Below are positions 56,690 to 64,000 of a stretch of DNA of 64,000 bases, one piece after another. Where the stretch lies: assembly GCA_039519185.1 (NCBI GenBank), contig CM076848.1:122588989-122652988 (forward strand), given 5' to 3'. The position numbers and the translations under genes are program-made. How positions within the stretch are numbered: position 1 is the stretch's first letter; the number at the start of each line of letters is the position of its first letter. The notes under the pieces were generated by a model. That model had not been told where the DNA came from, made no database searches, and saw nothing but the letters and a program-made list of their open reading frames with translations. This DNA is from Astragalus membranaceus. Its lineage: Eukaryota; Streptophyta; Magnoliopsida; Fabales; Fabaceae.

Positions 56690-57900
56690 GTTTCAGTCCT
56701 GCATTATAATTCAATTTTAGCACTGCTGAATTTATCTTATTTTCGATATCATCTATCAGTTTGAATGAATGGATATTTGATTTTAGTCAAAACAAAATTC
56801 AGACTTGAATTCTGTGCTTTATGTGGGTTCCAATATTGAAATGTCAATTTTATTTGACATGATTAGTCCATATTTGTGGCTTAGATAGTGAACCTGACTA
56901 TTTACCACTTATTAGTCCTTATCACCGCGGCTAGGATTTATTTGGATGGTTTCTTTTCTGTGCTTTTCTCATTTTTGTTTTTAGTGATTTACCCTTCTCT
57001 TTTTCTAGCTTTAGGCCTCAAAACAACAAGATTCTCACCATGGGATTTCACCTCTTCACCTCTAATAACAAAGCTATAACTTCAACTTCAACAACTTCCT
57101 CTCTGGTTGTTCATCACCTTCGTATGCTTAATAACCGATTGCTCCATGACTATAGAATTCCTGATGTTATAACTGTGTGTTTTATTTATTTTTATTTTTG
57201 ATAGGAACATATACTGAAAATGGAATGTCTTTGTATATTGATGTAATTTCTTGATTGATATTCCATGTTCAATTAGTAGTGGATTATAGTTTGTTTCCAA
57301 AAATTGAATCTAGTCTATTTTTGGTTCTCTTTGTATATTGAAATCCCAATCCTTTAGCAAGGGAATCTTTTGTCATGTATTTGGATAAAGTTTTTAGTTA
57401 TATATGTATTTCATTAATAAAAAGAAAATGTTGTGCCTGAATGATATGAATTAATGCGCTTTCTTTTCTATTAATGGAGGCCATGGTGATGGTGCCAGAA
57501 AGCGATGGGCTAGTAATGGGGGAAACAACTAGTAAAAAAGAATTGGAACGTGTATCACCTTTTTTTGAACCGTGAATTTAGAGTATCTTAATACAATTTT
57601 AGACTCCGGGAAAGGGCTATATATGTGCCACTAAGTATATATACCATGGAACTTGTATTTTTATATTTGTGTTATACTTGGAAAAATACTTGTATATAGA
57701 AAATTAAAGTAGAATTTATGCAGTCTTGTCTTCAGTACTTCTTTCAGTGATTGACAGATCAACTGGAAACTATTACATGTTGTGTGCGCCAGCGTGCTTA
57801 ATACTGTGATCTGATACTAGTAGTGACTTGAAAATAAAGATTGAATTGAAACTTCTGATAATATTGTTTTGAACTTTTGATAAAATTTCCTCTCTTTCAT
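56690..57900. other. Intron-like AT-rich segment inside the CACTA element
   Basis: No coding motif recognised. T-rich with long stop-dense stretches, consistent with captured introns or flanks of the source genes. Confidence 0.5.
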
Positions 57901-57906
57901 ATGCAG

Positions 57907-58430
57907 GTATGTTTCAGCTTATATTCCAAGTGATCTTCTAGTTCAAATTAGAGAAGCCAAGTTTCACTTGCACAAGGTAGCTATCTTAACTTTTACCAAT
58001 CTTTTCTTCCCTCGAAGTTCTTTTCTTTCTTCTTCCAAGAATATTACTATTTCCAATTCTAAGTGACCTTTACTTTGTTGAATTTGATGAACTTTTTTTC
58101 CTTTTCTCTGTGAAAGTATCCATTGCTATCTAGAAGTGGAAAGATGAACAGAATCATATACGATTCTTGCGACCCCGACTTGAATAAGATATCTATAGAT
58201 GAACTCCCTGGAGGACCTGAAGCTTTTGAACTTGCAACCAAGTTCTGCTATGGAATTGCTATTGATTTAACAGCAGGAAACATCTCTGGCCTAAGATGTG
58301 CCACGGAGTATCTCGAAATGACAGAAGACCTTGAAGAAGGTAATCTTATATTCAGAACTGAAGCTTTTCTCAGCTATGTTGTTTTATCTTCATGGAGAAA
58401 CTCCTTACAGATATGTGAATTGGTTTGATT
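57907..58430 (+). pseudogene. Captured NPH3-family exons
   Basis: 57907-57977 encodes YVSAYIPSDLLVQIREAKFH and LHK, part of the BTB-like start of NPH3/RPT2 proteins, with a GT donor. 58117-58430 continues with YPLLSRSGKMNRIIYDS, LPGGPEAFELATKFCYGIA, DLTAGNISGLRCATEYLEMT and TEAFLSYVVLSSWRNSL, which follows the family closely to residue ~125, then stops. Reading frames are intact within each exon. NPH3 proteins are adaptors for CUL3 ubiquitin ligases in blue-light and auxin responses; this fragment lacks the NPH3 domain proper. Confidence 0.87.
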
Positions 58431-58435
58431 TTGCA

Positions 58436-58531
58436 GGAGTTACTAAGTTTGACCCACAAACTGGAAAGCAATTCAAAACCAAGGCTGCCACCCAGCCTTA
58501 CACTACATACTTTGCAGAGGCTTTGATTGCA
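58436..58531 (+). pseudogene. Captured exon of unknown source
   Basis: Flanked by 'ttttgcag' and 'gtaagata', so a good exon shape. It encodes KFDPQTGKQFKTKAATQPYT followed by TYFAEALIAG. I do not recognise the family. It is not part of NPH3 as far as I can tell. Confidence 0.5.
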
Positions 58532-59049
58532 GGTAAGATAAGAACTTCTCTCTATACATATGAAAAAATTCTGCTATATGAATTCTAGTGTTCAGGACAT
58601 GATTAATGTATAGCATATATAGATGTTTTTTTATTGATACCCAATATGGGATAAAAGAAGTTGAATTCATTTTGCTATTCACTGTTTTATTCTTATTCAA
58701 CCTTTTTTTTGTGATGCACTGATGCTGGCTATGCCTTAATGCATGTCCTTTAAGGTTGTGGAATTTGAACTTTGAGTATGTTGAATGTGTTCAGTGAAAG
58801 CGAGATTTTCAACAATTAAAGACTTAAAGTGGAACAGATGCGTTTCTGTGGTCCTGTGCTGTTAAAAGTTAAAACTGTTCTTATCAGTAGGGCAATGGAT
58901 AAATTGGAATAGTTTCTTTATTTTTCATATTAATGTTCAAAGTTTTGTTTCCCTTAAAATTGTCATATATTGCATCTATGCATTTATTGTTGTCGGATAT
59001 TTCTCATGCTCTAACTGTATTTTGTTGCCCTATCATTTATCAATAGGTA

Positions 59050-59520
59050 AGAAATTCACAAGAATTCAGTTCTTTTGAATTCTGAAGCAAAATCACTATC
59101 ATTTCGTGATTACCGCCAAACTCTACCAAATGCACCAAAGCTTCATTTCCAGAACAAATTCTCTTTGCTGCAACTGCTGGATGACAAGCTAGATGATTTT
59201 TGGCCCTTCATTCTCCCCTTTCTGCAACTGCTGCAACTGAAGGTATTCATCCCTACACTTTGTTCTATTTTAATTTCATAACCTTACCTTTAAATATCAC
59301 ATCTCTTACTCAACGCAAATGGAAGGTCCACATTCTTCTAATCGGTCTATGATTTCGTGATTACCGTGAAACACAACCAAAGGCACAAAAGATTCATTTC
59401 CAGAACCATTTGTCTTTACTACAACATCTCAAACTCAAGGTATTCATCCCTACACTTTGTTCTATTTTAATTGCATAACCTTACCTTTAAATATGACATC
59501 CCTTACTCAACCATTGATAT
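59050..59520. repeat. Local duplication inside the CACTA element
   Basis: About 59096-59310 and 59350-59515 share 'atttcgtgattaccg', 'cttcatttccagaac' and 'aaggtattcatccctac' in the same order. Probably one captured exon and intron start copied in tandem; the protein is not recognised. Confidence 0.75.
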
Positions 59521-60151
59521 AATTAAAAACCAATCATTCCATTGAAAATTATGAAGTACCTGATATGGCAATGAGGGTTTTTATTTTCCATTTGCATCTT
59601 ACTTAGTTTCAAGATAATATTGTCTGATGATATTTATCCTTTTAATGATAAATATGAAGTACCTGATATGAAGTACCTGATATTTTTAAGACATTAGTTG
59701 TTTAATGATAGATACTTTGATCAGTGCTTCCTTCCTTTAATCTTTCTTTTTGTAGATATTGAAAACTCATGAATCATGTACACCATAATACACTAAAGTC
59801 ATATAATTATTATTAGAGTTTATCTCTTGGGATGTGAATATTTGTAGTGCATAATTAGAAGACATTTCCTTTTGCTCCTTCACTTTAGCAGACAGTTGCT
59901 GTCATCAATAGAACTTTGCTCTAATTGGTTGATTCCAAATACAAATATACCATATGCAAGTCATGCATCACCTTTATGTTGTTTGGTCCCTAACCATGAC
60001 TTTCTAATCAGAATTTTGTTATTTACCCTTACCCTAACCATGACTTTCTAATCAGAATTTTGTCACTTGATAATTTAGTGAATAAATTATTCACCTTTAA
60101 TTCACTTGATAATTTGTTGTTCACTTTCTTCTTCTGTTCTCTATTTTGCAG

Positions 60152-60320
60152 GTTACTGATCTCAAAGTCTCGGTGAAGGCTTACATTCATGAAACCTTGA
60201 ATGCTGATGAAGAGGAACAGGAATGGAGAAGGCCTACATCAATTATCGTACGTTCGTGGTGAATCGAGGTTTTCAGACCACAGACCAGTTTATAGCATGT
60301 TTTGGGCTGAGGTTGAGTCA
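60152..60320 (+). pseudogene. Captured 5-phosphatase end fused to another coding piece
   Basis: 60225-60320 encodes GEGLHQLSYVRGESRFSDHR followed by PVYSMFWAEVES, the C-terminal block of plant inositol-polyphosphate 5-phosphatases; the DHRPV motif contributes to catalysis in the family. The frame is open upstream to ATG 60201. 60152-60224 in another frame (VTDLKVSVKAYIHETLNADE) looks like a coding piece of a different, unrecognised gene joined directly to it. The rest of the phosphatase is absent. Confidence 0.82.
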
Positions 60321-60654
60321 TTATATTTTTTTTGCCACTGGTTGTATCTAGCTATACAAATTGATTTCATTGAATACTTTAGATTTGGCACAATCATTAG
60401 GTACTATATTATAATTTGATATTGTTGTAAGATTGTGTTGATATAAGATTATAAACGAAAAAAAGTGTGTTAATGTTTGATTGTTTTCGGCCTTTCTTTA
60501 TTCTAAGTTTCATTTGTTTGAATTTTTTTTAAAAAAAGTAATTTAGATTAGCTGGCTTTTGGTTTGATTTTGGTTTGTTGAATTAAAAATTAGCCGTTAT
60601 TATTTAGATAAGCTGGCTACCAAATAAATTTTTTTTTTAAAAAAAATGAACTTT

Positions 60655-61150
60655 TAAAGTCAGGCGAAACTAAAGCCTGACTTTAAATCATAGTTACGAA
60701 GTCACGCAATAACAAAATGCTTGACTTTAAATCATACTTACGAAGTCAGGCAAGAATAAATGTTTGACTTTAAATAAGACTTACGAAGTCAGGCGATAAT
60801 AAATGCTTGACTTTAAAACTGACTTACGAAGTCAGGCGAAACTAAAGCCTGACTTTAAATCATAGTTACGAAGTCAGGCAATAACAAAATGCTTGACTTT
60901 AAATCATACTTACGAAGTCAGGCAAGAATAAATGTTTAACTTTAAATAAGACTTACGTCAGGCGATAATAAATGTTTGACTTTAAAACTGACTTACGAAG
61001 TCAGGCGAAATAAATGCTTGACTTTAAATCTGACTTACGAAGTCAGGCTATCGCTTGACTTTAAAACTCCTGACATACAAAGTCGACTTCATAAAAGTCA
61101 AGCGGGCGCCTGACTTTAAATCCCCTTTTCGCCTGACTTTAAATCCCTTT
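60655..61150. repeat. Right subterminal repeats of the CACTA element
   Basis: About eleven units of ~43 bp with the core ACGAAGTCAGGC and its partner GCCTGACTTTAAA. A longer 173-bp block is itself duplicated (60652-60830 against 60825-61000). One copy lost 'gaa' (60955). Confidence 0.88.
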
Positions 61151-61348
61151 TTTGCACTAGTGTCCCCAACCTTTTGTCTCTTGATCTTTTGCTCTTTAAG
61201 CACTAAAACTCCTCATTTGCTTCAATATTGACCCTGAGAATGAAAACCAACAACAGGCAGTAAAATAGTTCTAAACTAGGATCAAAACATCAGATAAACT
61301 ACTTAAATTAAATACTAGAAACACACTAAAATATGACTTATCAGTGTG

Positions 61349-62168
61349 ACGCTAGCATTTTTATGGTCTTAATGTGCTTTTTTTTACTGAAGTCTTAATG
61401 TGCTCCTGTTTTATTTTTCGTCTTAAAATGGTCCCTTATTTTGCAAAATTTATATTAATGTGTCTCTTTATTGTTCTAAAAATGGTCCGTATATTATTAT
61501 ACAAAATATACCAAAATATTTTCATTTTCTTACGCAATTTAAACAAAAATAGCCACGTTTAAACCTCTAATGAAGATACGTCAAAAAAAAGCTCGAGTGA
61601 AGATAATATGTACATTATTTTTTGGTGATTCTGAGGATAATACATGCAATTGAGAATTTTAAAATTTTCTAGATCAAATATGTATTTTACCCATATAAAA
61701 ACTCTGGTAAGACTTTGTTTGGTAAGCCTTTTTTGCTAGCTGATAGTAGATTTAACTAGTTGAAGACAAATTAAAATAAAATTAAATCTTTTTTGGTAAA
61801 CAATAACATTTTTTGAAAAGCATTTAACATTTTTTCAAACACAATTTCAAATAATATGTTTGAGCTTTTACAACTTATAGTGTATCATATTTTTGTCATT
61901 TTTACCCTATTTTTTTTATTTCCTTTTGTATCCTCAGTTAAATAAAATAAAAAAAATTTAAAAACCTACGTTTTTTCTAGACTTCTCGACATTAATTTTC
62001 AAGTTCAATTTCTTTCTTTTTATATGTCTCCTAGTGCTATTTTCTCCATGTAAAAATTTGTTTCACTCATTTTGTTTTTGTCGAGCAGTTTATGCTCCTT
62101 TCTTCAAAAAAAAATATTTCTTTCTTGTCGACTATTGTTCTCTGTATCGCAATGTCATGTTGCTAAAT
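61349..62168. other. AT-rich intergenic DNA outside the Athila element
   Basis: Starts after the GTGTG duplication. It contains 'gtcttaatgtgct' twice (61367 and 61393) and 'atggtcc' phrases. No gene or clear element. Confidence 0.6.
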
Positions 62169-62228
62169 CACTACAAAAAAAATACTGATTAGCGACGAAA
62201 TATTTCGTCGCTAACAACACATATTTCG
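62169..62228 (+). mobile_element. CACTA terminus with perfect 26-bp palindrome
   Basis: CACTACAAAAAAAATACTG at 62169, then TTAGCGACGAAAT and its exact reverse complement (62189-62214). The gypsy LTR at 62229 interrupts it; the other end is not in the window. Confidence 0.6.
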
Positions 62229-63433
62229 TGTAACATCCCTAATTTTTAAAGACTCGTATTATTATGCCTAAGACCGAGTAATTATTTGTGGGAATAATTG
62301 GTCGTGTCTCGGGGATTAATAGTCGAGGAAAAGTCCAAAGAAATCCTACTCTACATTTAATTGTGGCTTAGTCATAATTTAATCGAACAATTCAGCTGAA
62401 GGGTAAAATCGTCATTTCGCCTCACATCGAAGACGAATCAATTGAGTGAGCAGTTAGTCTCGACTCGAATGAGGATTAGTCGAGAAACCTATGCCGAGCG
62501 GAAAGCCATAAGATTATTGGGGTTTTAGCCTCAAAACCAAGACTTAATGGGCCAAGGGCAATTTGGTCTTTTCCACCCAATTAAAACCCTCGGCCCCTTT
62601 GAAACATAACAACTCTCATCCTCATTCCCATTTTCAGCCAGAAGTTCAGAAAAAACAGATTAGAGAAAGAAAGAAAAGTTGAGAAAATGGAGAGGAAGAG
62701 GAGGAGAAGTCAAGAGAGTGGAGAAGGAGGAAATGGATCAACACCCAAGCTTCATGCATGTAAGTAATTTTTGTACCACTCTCCTCCATTTTCCAAGCCC
62801 TTTCCATTGATACCCCTTCTGATAGCTCAGTCACCTTCCTCACCCTTCTACCATTTTCGAATTACAAAGCTTCATCTTGACCAACAATGGAAGCTTCATC
62901 TTGACCATTTTCGAATTGCATGTTCAAATCGAAGCTTGAGGGAGTCAAAACTGAAGATGCATGGCTGATTTTAATGCATTAGGGTGAAGTCCAGTAGCTT
63001 GGTTCTGTATTGGAATGTCTAGGTTAGCTATTGGAGCTTGAATTCGTAATGGCAAGTGATTGAAGATGATGATTCAAGACCAACAAAAAATCTGGGTGAA
63101 ACCCGTATTCACCTACCTCCGGTGGTTGCATCTTATCTCCCTGCACACAACTCCGATGATCACGATTTTTGTTTCTCTGCAAAGTAGACAAAACGCTCTT
63201 CATTTTGGGCACAAGAACCGTATGATTTCATGGAGAAATGAGAGAGATATCATGTTCACAAGTTTCGGATTCAAAATCAAGCACTATCCTGGACCAGTCA
63301 CCTTGTCTTGGTGATATCTCCCAAACCACTGGATGCATGCGTGTGAATCCTTGACCATCTGAAAGTAGACGAAATTACCTTCACAATGAGCACCGGTTTG
63401 GATAGTTTTGGTCACGGATTGATTCGTTGGATT
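62229..63433 (+). repeat. Partial gypsy-type LTR
   Basis: Begins TGTAACATCCC, the sense start of the chromovirus-like LTR type. A GA-rich leader (62645-62730) contains a short ATG-initiated piece (62687) of no known family. No LTR end was found before the CACTA terminus at 63434, so the LTR is interrupted there or continues beyond. No gene recognised. Confidence 0.6.
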
Positions 63434-64000
63434 CACTACAAGAATTTAAGTTATTACTGGCTAACTCAATCCCCCAGTAATGCTGAAATTCGGCCAGAAA
63501 TTGCACATTACTGACGGATTTAGTCCGCCAGTAATCAGCCAGAAAAACGGCCGCAGGTAATTGTTACTGGCGGAATTTCAGCCAGTAATGACTGGCGGAT
63601 TTACTGGCCGAATTTCAGCCAGTAATTACTGGCTGAAATTCGGCCAGTAAATCCGCCAGTCATTACTGGCGGAATTTCAGCCAGTAAATCCTTCAGTAAT
63701 TACTGGCTAAATATCAGCCACTAAACAACCAAATCCGCCAGTACTGTATTATATATTTATTTAAAAAAAATATTTTTCAAATGGTTTTATATTTAAAATT
63801 TGTTGATATTTAATTCGTTTTTTATTTAAATTTTTTAAAAATAATTGTTTAATTCATTTATTTAATTCAAAAAATAAAATAATTACTAAATATTTTTTTC
63901 TAAATGATAAAATTTTCATAAACTTCATGCAATAAAGTACTAATTAAAATATCCATTACAAAATATAAATAGAAATAGTCATTACAAATGCAAATTAAAA
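63434..64000 (+). mobile_element. CACTA terminus with palindromic subterminal repeats (runs out of window)
   Basis: CACTACAAGAATTTAAG at 63434, preceded by ATT (possible target duplication). From 63450 to 63745 there are many forward and inverted copies of 'ttactggc' joined to 'gaaattcggcc' or 'gaatttcagcc'. After 63750 the sequence is AT-rich and non-coding. Confidence 0.7.

Larger units (their letters stand above)
54671..61162 (+). mobile_element. Non-autonomous CACTA transposon carrying host gene fragments (Pack-CACTA)
   Basis: 6492 bp. It starts CACTAGTGCAAAA and ends TTTTTTGCACTAGTG, perfect terminal inverted repeats of at least 13 bp, with a 3-bp TCC duplication (54668-54670 and 61163-61165). 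AAGTCAGGC-type subterminal repeats lie at both ends (54700-54960 and 60655-61150). No transposase (TNPD/TNP2) motif was seen. Between them are exon-like segments of DNA topoisomerase II, a MYB-CC factor, an NPH3 protein and an inositol-polyphosphate 5-phosphatase, all on plus and in part with intron sequence, so capture was from genomic DNA. Confidence 0.93.
27976..61343 (-). mobile_element. Athila-type gypsy retrotransposon with nested insertions (33.4 kb span)
   Basis: LTRs start TGATAGGCCGC and end TATCA. The perfect 5-bp duplication GTGTG is at 27971-27975 and 61344-61348. The minus-sense order is 5' LTR (53484-61343, split by a CACTA), PBS for tRNA-Asp (53477-53461), gag, protease, RT, RNase H, integrase, a spacer, an envelope-position ORF, a polypurine tract (about 29324-29340) and the 3' LTR (27976-29323). 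This order with a 3' extra ORF and an FMDD reverse-transcriptase motif is typical of Athila. Insertions are 29968-32204, 33558-36865, 38521-47430, 47462-48694 and 54671-61162. Removing them leaves about 18.9 kb. Frames carry several stops, so it is inactive. Confidence 0.92.
53484..61343 (-). repeat. 5' LTR of the Athila element, split by a CACTA transposon
   Basis: Parts are 53484-54670 and 61166-61343. Without the insertion and one TCC it is about 1365 bp, against 1348 bp for the 3' LTR. The eight GCACGG-type palindromes are at about 54366-54630, with more decayed bases than in the other copy. Confidence 0.9.

Noticed and set aside
58436..58531. Assigning this exon to the NPH3 gene
   Set aside because: NPH3 proteins continue differently after SSWRDS; the residues here do not fit that family.

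Overview
The window is plant nuclear DNA. The evidence is AT-rich sequence, GT-AG introns, nested LTR retrotransposons and CACTA transposons. The repeat mix is SIRE/Maximus-type copia, Athila, Tat/Ogre-like and chromovirus-like gypsy. It suggests a eudicot, most likely a papilionoid legume; that is inference from repeat composition, not proof. Only one ordinary host gene was found. No rRNA gene, tRNA gene or CRISPR array was seen.

Layout. 1-10841: a gypsy-type LTR (1577-10841), internal side to the left and running out of the window. It is split by a structurally complete SIRE-like copia element (3975-10832, TSD GATGT) that has gag and an envelope-position ORF but no pol. 9783-18432: a 4.3-kb tandem duplication in two copies (9783-14106 and 14107-18432). 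Each copy holds part of the copia LTR, a LINE reverse-transcriptase fragment, a Tat-type integrase remnant and an LTR-like promoter region. 18433-19309: spacer with a (CT)n tract. 19310-25740 (minus): an intact 14-exon gene for a Rab3GAP catalytic-subunit homologue; the exons sum to 2100 nt, or 699 codons plus stop. 26041-27970: intergenic DNA with SINE-like and CACTA-like remnants.

27976-61343 is one Athila-type element (minus, TSD GTGTG) swollen to 33 kb by nested insertions. These are a solo LTR (29968-32204, TSD CAGTC), an Ogre-like solo LTR inside the envelope-position ORF (33558-36865, TSD ATACC), a complete but defective chromovirus-like element in integrase (38521-47430, TSD TCAAC), another solo LTR in integrase (47462-48694, TSD GTAAG), and a CACTA transposon in the 5' LTR (54671-61162, TSD TCC). 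The CACTA element carries exon fragments of at least four unrelated host genes: DNA topoisomerase II, a MYB-CC/PHR1-like factor, an NPH3 protein and an inositol-polyphosphate 5-phosphatase. The right edge (61344-64000) has two more CACTA termini and a partial gypsy LTR.

The most unusual signals are short palindromes in LTRs. An AATCGATT array with about 32-bp spacing lies just upstream of the TATA box of the copia LTR. A GC-rich palindrome close to GCACGGNCCGTGC is clustered in both the Athila element and the unrelated chromovirus-like LTRs. Every TSD was read directly from the sequence. Family names rest on recognised protein motifs, PBS and terminal sequences, without database searches.
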